Part shown: positions 16,740 to 25,377 of the stretch, piece by piece
Layout of the letters: each line of letters opens with the position of its first letter
Numbering within the stretch: the first letter of the stretch is position 1
Source: an uncultured Opitutaceae bacterium
GTDB lineage: Bacteria; Verrucomicrobiota; Verrucomicrobiia; Opitutales; Opitutaceae
Direction of reading: 5' to 3'
Length of the DNA stretch: 34,099 nt
Assembly: GCA_903916755.1 (NCBI GenBank)
Contig: CAIWXW010000110.1
Span: forward strand, 1 to 34,099
Translations under genes and position numbers: made by a program
The notes under the pieces: generated by a model
What the model saw: the letters and a program-made list of their open reading frames with translations, nothing else
Databases searched by the model: none
Told to the model about the DNA's origin: nothing

Positions 16740-17957
16740 ATGCGCTTCTTCTCCACCATCTTTGTCGCCTTCCGCGCGCTGCGCCGGAACAAGATGCGGT
16801 CGATCCTGACCGCGCTTGGCATCATCATCGGCGTCGGCGCCGTGATCGCCATGGTCAGCATCGGCGACGGCGCCGAGTCCCAGGTCGAGGCCCAGATCGC
16901 GAGCCTGGGCCAGAACATCATCCTGATCTTCGCCGGCAGCGCGACGACCGGCGGGGCCCGCTCGGGCTACGGCGGGGCCGGCACCCTGACCCTGGAGGAC
17001 GCCGCCGCCATCAAGGCGGAGGTGCGCGGCATCGCGGGCGTGAGCCCCGAGGTCCGCGGCCAGGCCCAGGTTCTGGCCAACGGCCTCAACTGGGCGACCC
17101 GCATCCTGGGCGAGAGCGAGGACTACCTCGGGATGCGCCAGTGGCCGCTCTCCGCCGGCGCCAATTTCACGGACCAGGACATCCGCGGCGACGCCAAGGT
17201 CTGCATCATCGGCCAGACGATCGTGAACAACCTCTTCCCGGACGGCGACCCGGTGGGCAAGACGCTGCGCCTGCGCAACCTGCCGTTCAAGATCCTGGGG
17301 GTGCTCGCCCCCAAGGGCTTTTCGCTCCAGGGCACCGACCAGGACGATTTCATCCTCATTCCCTACACGAGCGCGATGAAGCGGTTCTCCCGCCAATCCT
17401 TCCTCGGCACGATCAACGTCCAGGCCGAGGCGCCGGACACGATGCCCGGGACGGAGCAGGAAATCGGCAACCTCCTGCGGGACCGCCACCACCTGACCCA
17501 GGGTCGCGACGATGACTTCACGGTCCGCGACCAGCAGGAAATCGCCGAGGCGGCGACGGCGACCACCCGGACCATGACCTTCCTGCTCGGCGCCATCGCC
17601 GGGGTTTCGCTCCTTGTGGGCGGCATCGGCATCATGAACATCATGCTGGTCTCGGTCACCGAGCGCACCCGCGAGATCGGCATCCGCATGGCGGTCGGCG
17701 CTCACGGCAGCGACATCCGCATGCAGTTCCTGATCGAGGCCGTCGTGCTCAGCCTGATGGGCGGCACGCTGGGCATTCTCCTTGGGATCGGCGCCTCGCA
17801 GTTCCTTTCGCACCTAAACCACTGGCCCGTGTTGATTTCGACGGTCGCAATCGTGACCGCCTTCGTCTTCAGCGGCGCCGTTGGCGTGTGCTTCGGCTAC
17901 TACCCGGCCAGCAAGGCCGCGCAGCTTGATCCGATCGAGGCCCTCCGCTACGAATAG
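16740..17957 (+). CDS. MacB-type ABC transporter, permease (FtsX family)
   Basis: A 405-residue permease with the MacB/FtsX layout. A first membrane helix follows ALRRNKMRSILTALGIIIGVGAVIAMVSIG, then a large periplasmic domain (MacB_PCD, about residues 45-260). Three C-terminal helices follow, including LLGAIAGVSLLVGGIGIMNIMLVSV with its ERTREIGIRMAVGA cytoplasmic loop. MacB works by mechanotransmission, driving substrate from the periplasm out through a TolC-like channel. No outer-membrane channel gene is in this window. The cargo (antibiotic, peptide or lipoprotein-like) cannot be predicted. The stop is followed 5 nt later by the GTG of the TPR gene. Confidence 0.94.
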   Translation: MRFFSTIFVAFRALRRNKMRSILTALGIIIGVGAVIAMVSIGDGAESQVEAQIASLGQNIILIFAGSATTGGARSGYGGAGTLTLEDAAAIKAEVRGIAGVSPEVRGQAQVLANGLNWATRILGESEDYLGMRQWPLSAGANFTDQDIRGDAKVCIIGQTIVNNLFPDGDPVGKTLRLRNLPFKILGVLAPKGFSLQGTDQDDFILIPYTSAMKRFSRQSFLGTINVQAEAPDTMPGTEQEIGNLLRDRHHLTQGRDDDFTVRDQQEIAEAATATTRTMTFLLGAIAGVSLLVGGIGIMNIMLVSVTERTREIGIRMAVGAHGSDIRMQFLIEAVVLSLMGGTLGILLGIGASQFLSHLNHWPVLISTVAIVTAFVFSGAVGVCFGYYPASKAAQLDPIEALRYE

Positions 17958-17962
17958 GGAGC

Positions 17963-18622
17963 GTGGGTTCCCTCTTCCGCCCCTTTCTCCTCCTGCTGGC
18001 CGCCGGAATCCTCCGGGCGGATCCGGCGTTGGATCGGGCGATTCAGTTGTATCAGGCCAAGCAGTATGCGGAGGCCAGCGCCGCGCTGCTACCGATCACC
18101 GCGGCGGAGCCGCTGGACGCGGCCGCCTGCTACTACCTCGGCCTGGCGCTCAGCCACCGCGGCGACGACCGGGCGCTCGACGAGGCGGTGCCGTGGCTGG
18201 AGAAGGCCGCGAAGCTCGCGCCGAAGAATGCGCTCTATCTCGGCGACTACGGCGGCACCTGCCTCCAGCTCGCCGACCGGCACCGCTCGCTCACGTATGC
18301 GACACGCGGCCGCAACGCGATGGAACAGGCGATCGTGCTCGATCCGGGCAACCTCGACGCCCGGCGCGGCCTGATGCAGTTCTACGCCCGCGCCCCCTGG
18401 CCCCTGGGGAGCCCGGCGCGCGCGCGGGCGCAGGCCGACGAGATTCTGCGGCGCGATCCGACCCGGGGGGCGCGCACCTTCCTGGTGCTGGCGCGGGCGC
18501 TGGAGAAGGCCGGCAACCGCACCGGAGCCCGCGAGGCCTACGGGGTCGCCCTGCGCCTGGCGCCCGACAATAGCGAAGCGCTGGCCGGCGCCGCGCGCGT
18601 GGCGCCCCTGGTTCCAAAATGA
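17963..18622 (+). CDS. Secreted tetratricopeptide-repeat protein
   Basis: A 219-residue protein with a signal peptide (hydrophobic FLLLLAAGI, cleavage likely after the Ala of LRAD near residue 19) and about four TPR units. Examples are AIQLYQAKQYAEASAALLPI, CYYLGLALSHRGDD...AVPWLEKAAKLAPKNA and AMEQAIVLDPGNLDARRGL. TPR arrays are protein-docking scaffolds, and the partner here is unknown. The start is a GTG at 17963, supported by an AGGGA two bases upstream, one of the few purine-rich leaders in the window. The stop overlaps the next gene at ATGA. Position directly behind the MacB permease suggests cotranscription with the exporter, but a functional link is only inference. Confidence 0.82.
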   Translation: MGSLFRPFLLLLAAGILRADPALDRAIQLYQAKQYAEASAALLPITAAEPLDAAACYYLGLALSHRGDDRALDEAVPWLEKAAKLAPKNALYLGDYGGTCLQLADRHRSLTYATRGRNAMEQAIVLDPGNLDARRGLMQFYARAPWPLGSPARARAQADEILRRDPTRGARTFLVLARALEKAGNRTGAREAYGVALRLAPDNSEALAGAARVAPLVPK

Positions 18623-19806
18623 CGGCCGCCGCTCCGTCCGCCCGCAATTCGTTTCTGGCCCGCCTCCGCGAGGCGGTGGCCGCCGGCACGCTGACCAAGC
18701 TGACCCTGGGAAAATATCGCGGGGCCGAGGCGTCGCTGCACAACCTCTATGTCCGCCCGGTCGCGCTGGCGGCCGGCCCCCGGCTCTCGTTCCTCTGGCG
18801 GCACGCCACCCGGGACATCACGAAGAACCACCCGGTGCCGGAGGCCCTGGCGCTGCTCGCGCCGCTGATCGGCGGGGACTTCCTGGATGCGCATCTTTTC
18901 ACCGCGTCGGGTTCGGCGCAGCTGGAGTGCGCCGCCGACGGCTCGGCCCGGCTCCACCTCGCGGGCGCGGCCGCCCTGGGCGCGATGGCGGCTCCCGCCG
19001 CCCACGACCAGCCCCGGCACCACGTGCTGCCGGCCGACGCCCCCTGGCTGCGGTCGCTCGGGGTGACCAACGACCAGGGCCGGCCCCGGGAGGGCATGGC
19101 CGCCAAGTACCGGCAGATCCAGAAGTTCGCGGAATTGGTCTCGCACCTGATCCGGGAGGCCGGGCTGGAGGAGGGCCCGCTGCGCGTCGTCGACATGGGC
19201 TGCGGCAAGGGCTACCTGACCTTCGCCGTGAGCGCCCTCCTCGGCGAGCGGGCGCAGGTCCGCGGGATCGAGGCCCGGCCCGAACTTGTCGCCCTGACCA
19301 ACCAGGCCGCCGCGGCCGCCGGCTGGTCGGGCCGGCTGAGCTTCGAGGCGGGCACGATCGAGGCGGCGCCAATCGCCGCGACGGACCTCCTGATCGCCCT
19401 CCACGCCTGCGACACGGCGACGGACGAAGCCCTGGCCAAGGGGATCGAGGCCGGCGCCAAGCTCCTGGTCGTCTCGCCGTGCTGCCAGAAGGAGCTGCGG
19501 CCGCAGCTGACGCCGCCGCCGGTCCTGGCGGACGCCCTGGCCCACGGGATCCTGCAGGAAAGACAGGCGGAGTTTGTGACGGACGCCCTGCGGGCGTCGC
19601 TGCTCGAATGGGCCGGCTACCGCACCCGGGTCTTCGAATTCATCTCGACCGAGCACACGGCCAAGAACCTGATGATCGCGGCGATACGCACGCAGGCCCC
19701 CGGGGACCCCGGCCGGGCCGAGCGGCTGAGGGCCTTCGCGGCCTTCTACGGAATCCGCCGCCAGAGCCTGGCCCGCCAATTGGGGTTTGATTTGGGGGCC
19801 GGTTAG
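18619..19806 (+). CDS. SAM-dependent methyltransferase (METTL25/Methyltransf_32-like)
   Basis: A 395-residue class I methyltransferase. The catalytic domain begins near residue 165 with KYRQIQKFAELV. Motif I is VVDMGCGKGYLTF near 190-202, followed by GIEARPELV. The ALHACDTATDEAL and SPCCQKEL motifs are characteristic of the Methyltransf_32 group, which includes METTL25 and GSTCD homologs in eukaryotes. The N-terminal half (about 150 residues, with LTLGKYRG and FLWRHATRDITKNH) is a separate domain of unknown role. The substrate is not known, though an RNA or ribosomal target is often guessed for this group. It overlaps the upstream TPR gene by 4 bp. A small basic-protein gene follows after 20 nt. 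Confidence 0.83.
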   Translation: MTAAAPSARNSFLARLREAVAAGTLTKLTLGKYRGAEASLHNLYVRPVALAAGPRLSFLWRHATRDITKNHPVPEALALLAPLIGGDFLDAHLFTASGSAQLECAADGSARLHLAGAAALGAMAAPAAHDQPRHHVLPADAPWLRSLGVTNDQGRPREGMAAKYRQIQKFAELVSHLIREAGLEEGPLRVVDMGCGKGYLTFAVSALLGERAQVRGIEARPELVALTNQAAAAAGWSGRLSFEAGTIEAAPIAATDLLIALHACDTATDEALAKGIEAGAKLLVVSPCCQKELRPQLTPPPVLADALAHGILQERQAEFVTDALRASLLEWAGYRTRVFEFISTEHTAKNLMIAAIRTQAPGDPGRAERLRAFAAFYGIRRQSLARQLGFDLGAG

Positions 19807-19826
19807 CGTTCCTCTGTCCCTTCCCT

Positions 19827-19922
19827 ATGGGCCAACAACTCAATAAAATTATCAAACGGAAACGTCGTCTCGCGTATTTGAAGCGCAAGAAAGCCAAAGC
19901 GATCGCCGCCAAGAAGAAGTGA
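19827..19922 (+). CDS. 31-residue Lys/Arg-rich small protein before rimO
   Basis: An ATG at 19827 opens a 31-codon frame ending with TGA at 19922. The product starts MGQQLNKIIKRKRRLAYLKR and ends in a poly-Lys tail. Fourteen of its 31 residues are Lys or Arg and none is acidic, a composition typical of tiny ribosomal or rRNA-binding proteins. From memory, similar short proteins occur in Verrucomicrobiota, some annotated as AURKAIP1/COX24-like, but this was not searched. The codons are AT-richer than the flanking genes, consistent with a Lys-rich sequence. It lies 10 nt ahead of rimO, whose substrate is ribosomal protein S12, so a ribosome-related role is a reasonable guess. Confidence 0.75.
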   Translation: MGQQLNKIIKRKRRLAYLKRKKAKAIAAKKK

Positions 19923-19932
19923 CGGCCGCCCG

Positions 19933-21345
19933 GTGATCACGGTCAGCCTCATCTCCCTCGGCTGCGCCAAGAACCTGGTCGATAGCGAAATCATGGTGGG
20001 GCATCTCCACCAGGCCGGCATGCAGGTCGTGCCGGAAGCGGACCAGGCGGACGTCGTCATCGTCAACACCTGCTCGTTCCTCGATTCGTCGAAGCAGGAG
20101 TCGATCAGCCACATCCTCGACGCGCACGCCCAGCGGGGCATGCGCAAGCGCAAGCGCGGCCAAAAGCTGGTCGTGGCCGGCTGCATGGCCCAGCGCTTCG
20201 CCAAGGAGCTGCCCGGCGAGCTGCCGGAGGTCGACGCCTTCATCGGCCTGGACCAGGTGACCAGGGTCGCCCCCATCATCGAGGAGATCTTCGCGAAGGA
20301 GCGCGGGGCCAAGGCGCCCCCGGCCAGCTTCGTCACGCCGCGGTCGACCTACATCCCCGACTACGACACGCCGCGCTTCCGGCTGACGCCGAAGCATTTC
20401 GCCTACATGAAGATCGCGGAGGGCTGCAACCACCCGTGCACCTTCTGCATCATCCCGCAGATCCGCGGCCGCCACCGCAGCCGCACGGTCGCGAGCGTCG
20501 TCGCCGAGGCCCGGGCCCTGGTGGCCGAGGGCGTCAAGGAGCTGAACCTGATCTCGCAGGACACGACCTTCTTCGGGATGGACACCTGGCAGGAGCGCCC
20601 GAATTCACGGACGCCGGTCGACTCCTCGCGCGGAACCGCCCTCACCACCCTCCTGCGCGAGCTGAACGCGATCGAGGGCGATTTCTGGATCCGGCTCCTC
20701 TACACCCACCCGGCCCATTGGAGCGACGAGCTGATCCGCACGATCGCCGAGTGCCCCAAGGTGGCGCGCTACGTCGACATGCCGCTCCAGCACATCAGCG
20801 ACCGCATGCTCGGGGCCATGCAGCGGGAGACCAGCGGCGCCTACATCCGCGACCTGATCCGGCGGATCCGCGCCGGGGTTCCCGGGATCGCGCTGCGCAC
20901 CACCTTCATCGTCGGGTTTCCCGGCGAGACCGAAGCCGATGTGGACGAGCTCTGCGCCTTCATCCGCGAGGTGAAGTTCGAGCGGCTGGGCGTCTTCCGC
21001 TACTCGCAGGAGGAGGGCACGCGCGCCGGCAAGATGGCCGAGCAGGTCCCGGCGGCCGAGAAGGAGCGCCGCTGGCACCGGCTGATGCGCCTCCAGCAGG
21101 AAATTTCCGCCGAGGTCGGACGGGCCGCGATCGGCCGCGAGCTGACGGTGCTGGTCGAGGAGCCGGGGGTCGCCCGGGGCGAGGCCGACGCGCCCGACAT
21201 CGACGGCCGGGTCTACGTTCCGCGCGAACTGCCCCTCGGGGAATTCGCGCGGGTGAAGATCACCGGCTGCCACGCCTACGACCTGCTGGCGCTTCCGGCC
21301 GGCCAGGAGCCGGCCCAGTACAAAGTCGCCAAGCAGGCGCAGTAG
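19933..21345 (+). CDS. rimO: Ribosomal protein S12 methylthiotransferase RimO
   Basis: A 470-residue radical-SAM methylthiotransferase that adds a methylthio group to the conserved Asp of ribosomal protein S12. The N-terminal UPF0004 domain has the three Cys that hold one iron-sulfur cluster (Cys11, Cys47 and Cys84). The radical-SAM CxxxCxxC motif is Cys165/169/172 in EGCNHPCTFCIIPQIRGRHRSR. A C-terminal TRAM domain follows from about residue 400. The start is a GTG at 19933, chosen because homology begins ITVSLISLGCAKN. RimO is favoured over MiaB by this N-terminus and by the IIPQIRGRHRSR loop. It sits 10 nt after the small basic protein and converges with a protease-like gene, with 9 bp between the stops. 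Confidence 0.95.
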   Translation: MITVSLISLGCAKNLVDSEIMVGHLHQAGMQVVPEADQADVVIVNTCSFLDSSKQESISHILDAHAQRGMRKRKRGQKLVVAGCMAQRFAKELPGELPEVDAFIGLDQVTRVAPIIEEIFAKERGAKAPPASFVTPRSTYIPDYDTPRFRLTPKHFAYMKIAEGCNHPCTFCIIPQIRGRHRSRTVASVVAEARALVAEGVKELNLISQDTTFFGMDTWQERPNSRTPVDSSRGTALTTLLRELNAIEGDFWIRLLYTHPAHWSDELIRTIAECPKVARYVDMPLQHISDRMLGAMQRETSGAYIRDLIRRIRAGVPGIALRTTFIVGFPGETEADVDELCAFIREVKFERLGVFRYSQEEGTRAGKMAEQVPAAEKERRWHRLMRLQQEISAEVGRAAIGRELTVLVEEPGVARGEADAPDIDGRVYVPRELPLGEFARVKITGCHAYDLLALPAGQEPAQYKVAKQAQ

Positions 21346-21354
21346 GCGGCGTCC

Positions 21355-22191
21355 TTACGGCGCGGCCGCCCCGGCCGGGCCCGCGTCGGGCTTGCCGTCG
21401 TCGGCCGCCGCCTCCGGGGCCGGCTTGGCCGCCTCGGCGGCCGCCTGCTGGGCGGTCTCGGCGACCAGCTGGGCCGGAAGGACCACGAAGCCGCCGGCCC
21501 GTCCATTCGCGATGTGGCGGACGCAAAGTCCCAGGACGGCGCCCCGCGGGTCGAAGACGGGGCAGCCGCCGGCCTGGTCGCCCACGAGATATAGCCGGCG
21601 CGGCTTCTCGACAATGCCGAGGATCGTGCTGGGGGTCACCACCGGGACGCGCTGGAGATCGCGGTTCGCGCGGGTGACGTCAAAATAGCTCGCGAGCAGC
21701 TCGCCTTTCGCGGCGTTCTGGAGGTCGACCGCGGCAAAGGCGCGGCCGGCGGCGGCGGCATCGGGCGCCACGAACGCGAGGTCGGTGTCCGCGTCCTTCA
21801 GCACCACGCGGGCGGGGATTTCGGTGCCGTCGGGCAGCCGGAGCTTCACCTCCTTGAATTGCGTGTCGCCGAACTGGAGGCGGGCCCCGTTGGGGCCGGC
21901 GCGGCTCGTGTCGACGGCCGCGCGGGGGTCGATGGCGGCGAGCGAGGTCACGGTCAGGCCGTTGGGCGAGATCACCGTGCCGTTCACCTCCAGCCGGACC
22001 TCGCGCGGCGGCATCGTGCGGTCGCCCATCGAGATGTTCAGCGTGATCACCAGTTCGATCGAGATAACCGCGTCCGCGTAGCGCTTCACCACCGCGCGGC
22101 CGGCCTGGGCCTCCGCGTCGGTCAGGGCGTGGAGCGAAACGGGGCCGGCCAGAAGGGCGGCGGCGCACAGCGCGAGGAGGAGGCGTTTCAT
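21355..22191 (-). CDS. Secreted trypsin-fold protein lacking catalytic His and Ser (pseudoprotease)
   Basis: A 278-residue protein with a signal peptide (LLLALCAAALLAGPVSLHA, about residues 4-22) and a trypsin-like fold recognisable from its strand pattern. In the order of a DegP-type protease, the His position falls in VTSLAAID (Ala85 where His is expected). The Asp is kept in DADTDLAFV (Asp137), and the Ser site reads GDQAGGCPVF (Ala207 in place of Ser). It is therefore probably inactive. The Ala/Pro-rich tail (about residues 245-278) looks disordered. The start ATG at 22191 overlaps the stop of the DegP-like gene as ATGA, so it is translated right after the active protease and may act as its adaptor or decoy. 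Confidence 0.8.
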   Translation of the reverse strand: MKRLLLALCAAALLAGPVSLHALTDAEAQAGRAVVKRYADAVISIELVITLNISMGDRTMPPREVRLEVNGTVISPNGLTVTSLAAIDPRAAVDTSRAGPNGARLQFGDTQFKEVKLRLPDGTEIPARVVLKDADTDLAFVAPDAAAAGRAFAAVDLQNAAKGELLASYFDVTRANRDLQRVPVVTPSTILGIVEKPRRLYLVGDQAGGCPVFDPRGAVLGLCVRHIANGRAGGFVVLPAQLVAETAQQAAAEAAKPAPEAAADDGKPDAGPAGAAAP

Positions 22192-24233
22192 GATTTGAGG
22201 GGCTTCAGGTTGATCTCGACGAAGAGGGTCTGGCCACGCCGCTGGATCAGGAGCACCCACCAATCGAGGCCGGCGCGGAGCGCCTCCTGGCGAGCGCGGC
22301 GGAGCGACTCCACCGCGGTGACCGGCTCGCCGCCCGCCTTCAGGATCAGGTCCTGGGCGCGCAGGCCCGCCAGCGAGGCCCAGCCCGCGAGGTCGGCGCT
22401 TTCCACCAGGACGCCCTGCGCGCTCGGGTCGAGCTGCAGGTCCACCCGGTCGTCGAAGGCGAGGTCGCGCACCGCGAATTCGAGCTGCTCGTCGTGCCAC
22501 CAGGGCATCTCCGAGGGCGGCACCGGCTGGGTCTCGAGGGTGGCGGGCACCTGCAGGGTCTGGCCCTCGCGCCAGACCGTGAAGGTCGCCGCGTTGCCCG
22601 GCCCGTATTGGCGGATCTGGGTGGCGAACGCATCCGCGTCCTCGGCGCGGCGGGCGGTGACCGGATCGCCGTCGATCGCCAGGACCACGTCGCCGACCTG
22701 CAGCCCGGCGGCGGCCGCCGGGCTGCCCGGATAGATCTGGGTGAGGCGCACGCCGCCCTCCGCCTTGATCGCGAGCCGGGCGCCGAGCCGGACGGTCAGC
22801 GGCTGCGACGCGACGCCGAGCCAGGCCTTGCGCGCCTGCGGCGTGATGGCCCGTTCGGTCTCGGCATGGAGCGGGACAACGGAGTCCACCAGGGCCCCGG
22901 CGCGCCGGACGCCGGCCAGGACGGTGCGGCGGCCGCGCGAGCCGCGGGTGAGCGCCTCGGTCAGCGCCTGCAATTGCGCCACGGTGTCGACGGCCTTGCC
23001 GTTGACCGAGACGAGGATGTCGCCGTCGACCAGGCGGGGCTCGGCCTCGCCCAGGGCCCCCGCCGGCCGGATGCTGGCCAGCATCACGCCGCGGGTGTCG
23101 GGGAGCCGGTCCAGGCGGGCCAGGACCGGGGTCAGGTCCCGCACGACGGCACCCCAGGCGCGCAGCTCCACGTCGTCCGACTCGGCCGGGTGGCGCACGG
23201 TGAGCTTCAGGTGGGCCGTGGCGCGGACCCCGGCCCGGTCGTACGCGAGGACAAAATCGTCGCCGGGCAGCCGCCCCAGCTCCATCCGGTTGAACTGCGC
23301 GACCCCCTTTTCCTCCGCCTGGTCGATGGCATGCCCGTCGGCGGTCATGAGGGCGTCGCCGGGGACGAGGCCGGACTGCTCGGCGGGCGAGCCCGGCATG
23401 ACGTCGGCGACGATGACGCCCGGCTTGGAGCCATCGGCCTTGAGGCGCGGCTGCACCGTGATGCCGGACCAGCCGCGGACGACGTGACCCTGGGCGATCA
23501 GCTGGGCGGCCACCGCGCGCGCCAGGTTGCCGGGAATGGCGCCGCCCAGGTTGACGATACCGAGTTCGTTGATGCCGACGATCTCGCCGCGGCCATTGAC
23601 GAGCGGACCGCCGCTGTTGCCGCCGAAGATGCTGGCGTCATGAAGAATCCAGCGGACGACGGTGCCCACGTCCTCGCCCTGCAGGACCAGCTTGGCCTCG
23701 CCGGGCAATACGAGCGAGGGATTGGAGACGATGCCGCGGGTGACGGATTGCGAGAGATTGGCGGGGCTGCCCAGGGCGAAGACGGTGTCGCCCGCGGTGA
23801 CCAGGTCCGAGTCGCCGAAGACCGCGGGCGGCAGCGGCGCGGCCTGCGGCGGGCGGCGCGTGAGGTCGAGCTTGAGGATGGCGAGATCAGTCAGCGCATC
23901 CTCGCCCACCCGCCGCGCCTCGAGCGCTTCGCCGGAGGAAAGGTAGCATCGGAAATAGTCGCCGTGCTCGGCCACGTGGCAGTTGGTGATGACATAGCCC
24001 TCCGCCGAGATGATCGCGCCGCTGCCGCTCACCCGCAGCTTCACCAGGTGGCCCTGCTCCGGCTGCAGCCGCACGACCTCGATCCGCACCACGGAGGGCA
24101 GCACGCGCTTCAGCATCGCCTCCGTCTGCCCGCCCCCGGCGCTCGTCTGCGCGCGCGCCGCCGGGCGACCGCAGAAACCGAGCACAAGGACGGGAAGCAA
24201 ACGGATAAACGCGGGGCCAACCTGTTTATTCAT
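22188..24233 (-). CDS. DegP/HtrA-like periplasmic serine protease with multiple PDZ domains
   Basis: A 681-residue protein, longer than E. coli DegP (about 475). A signal peptide (about residues 8-28, ending AARA) leads into a trypsin domain with an intact triad: His86 in TNCHVAEH, Asp116 in LTDLAIL and Ser207 in FGGNSGGPLV. Downstream are several PDZ-type modules: about 270-350 (PGVIVADVMPGSPAEQSGL), a central region, about 490-580 (RLTQIYPGSPAAAAGLQVGD) and a C-terminal one (LADWAS-like, LRAQDLILKAGGEPV) to the end. It would degrade or chaperone misfolded envelope proteins. The ATG at 24233 is used because it gives a normal signal peptide. The leader TTACCCCTT has no Shine-Dalgarno motif. 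Confidence 0.9.
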   Translation of the reverse strand: MNKQVGPAFIRLLPVLVLGFCGRPAARAQTSAGGGQTEAMLKRVLPSVVRIEVVRLQPEQGHLVKLRVSGSGAIISAEGYVITNCHVAEHGDYFRCYLSSGEALEARRVGEDALTDLAILKLDLTRRPPQAAPLPPAVFGDSDLVTAGDTVFALGSPANLSQSVTRGIVSNPSLVLPGEAKLVLQGEDVGTVVRWILHDASIFGGNSGGPLVNGRGEIVGINELGIVNLGGAIPGNLARAVAAQLIAQGHVVRGWSGITVQPRLKADGSKPGVIVADVMPGSPAEQSGLVPGDALMTADGHAIDQAEEKGVAQFNRMELGRLPGDDFVLAYDRAGVRATAHLKLTVRHPAESDDVELRAWGAVVRDLTPVLARLDRLPDTRGVMLASIRPAGALGEAEPRLVDGDILVSVNGKAVDTVAQLQALTEALTRGSRGRRTVLAGVRRAGALVDSVVPLHAETERAITPQARKAWLGVASQPLTVRLGARLAIKAEGGVRLTQIYPGSPAAAAGLQVGDVVLAIDGDPVTARRAEDADAFATQIRQYGPGNAATFTVWREGQTLQVPATLETQPVPPSEMPWWHDEQLEFAVRDLAFDDRVDLQLDPSAQGVLVESADLAGWASLAGLRAQDLILKAGGEPVTAVESLRRARQEALRAGLDWWVLLIQRRGQTLFVEINLKPLKS

Positions 24234-24359
24234 AAGGGGTAACCGGAGGAGCCAGACGGACGCGGGCGGTCGGCTCAAGCCGAAAGGGGCCGGCCGGGCG
24301 GCCCGCGGCCAATTCGGCTCTCGCGTTTCCCGTCATTCTCCCCGCTTCTATCCTCGCCT

Positions 24360-25364
24360 ATGAACTCCTCGACCGAGACCGCACTCATCGGCGGCGAGCT
24401 GAAGACCGGCAAGGCCCTGACCCTCGCCCTGAAGGCCTACGCGGTGGACGATACGGCGACCAGCTGGTGGTGCCTGCTGTCCACGACGGCGCTGTGGCTG
24501 GCGGCCCTCGGCGGCACGCTGGCCGGCCCCAACCGGGCGTCCCAGATCTGCTGCAGCGTGATGGCGGGCCTCCTGCTCCTGCGCCTCTTCGTCATCTATC
24601 ACGACCAGCAGCACCACGCCATCCTGCCCCAGTCGAAGGCCGCGGGGGTCTTCATGCGCGTGTTCGGCATCCTGGCGCTGAGTCCGAACAGCATCTGGTC
24701 GAGCTCCCACAATCACCATCACACGCACAATTCGCGGATCAAGGGCTCCCACATCGGCTCCTTCCCGATCATGACGAAGGAGAACTACCTCAAGTCATCG
24801 CGCGGCAAGAGATTCGGGTACCTCTTCGTCCGCCATCCGCTGACCATCCTCTTCGGCTACGTGTTCATGTTTCTGTTCGGCATGTGCCTTGCGCCATTCC
24901 TCGCCAAGCCCCGCGAGCATTTCGACGGGCTGGTCGCGCTGGTCGTGCATGCCGCCATCGGCGTCACCCTCTTCCATTTCGGCGGCTGGCCGGCCCTCGT
25001 CCTGACGCAGCTCCTGCCGCACTTCATCACGTACGCGATCGGATCCTACCTGTTCTACGCCCAGCATAATTTCTGCGACGTGTCCTTCTTCGACAAGGAC
25101 GGCTGGACCTACGAGAAAGCCGCCCTCGAGTCCTCGAGCTACATGAAGACCGGCCGCTGGCTCGCCTGGTTCACCGGCAACATCGGCTACCACCACATCC
25201 ACCACCTGAATGCCCGCATCCCGTTTTACCGGCTGCCGCAGGTGCTGCGCGAGGTGCGCGAACTGCAGCACCCCAAGACCACCTCCCTGCGTCCCTCCGA
25301 AATCATCCGCTGCCTGCGCCTGAAGGTGTGGGACGCGGAGGCACAGCGGATGGTCCGCGTGTAG
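24360..25364 (+). CDS. Membrane fatty acid desaturase
   Basis: A 334-residue di-iron membrane desaturase. The three histidine boxes are HDQQHH at residues 81-86, HNHHHTHN at 117-124 and HHIHH at 278-282. Hydrophobic pairs lie near 36-80 and 155-240. Such enzymes put a double bond into acyl chains of membrane lipids using oxygen and an electron donor. The position of the double bond cannot be read from the sequence, and carotenoid or sphingolipid substrates are other options. It is divergent from the DegP-like gene across 126 bp and 13 nt upstream of lpxD, so it may be cotranscribed with lipid A synthesis. The leader is pyrimidine-rich. Confidence 0.9.
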   Translation: MNSSTETALIGGELKTGKALTLALKAYAVDDTATSWWCLLSTTALWLAALGGTLAGPNRASQICCSVMAGLLLLRLFVIYHDQQHHAILPQSKAAGVFMRVFGILALSPNSIWSSSHNHHHTHNSRIKGSHIGSFPIMTKENYLKSSRGKRFGYLFVRHPLTILFGYVFMFLFGMCLAPFLAKPREHFDGLVALVVHAAIGVTLFHFGGWPALVLTQLLPHFITYAIGSYLFYAQHNFCDVSFFDKDGWTYEKAALESSSYMKTGRWLAWFTGNIGYHHIHHLNARIPFYRLPQVLREVRELQHPKTTSLRPSEIIRCLRLKVWDAEAQRMVRV

Positions 25365-25377
25365 GCTGCGCCCCGCC

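Noticed and set aside
22494-24242. A 582-codon plus-strand frame opposite the DegP-like gene
   Set aside because: It has shadow composition with no motif, while the minus strand has a signal peptide, an intact triad and PDZ domains.
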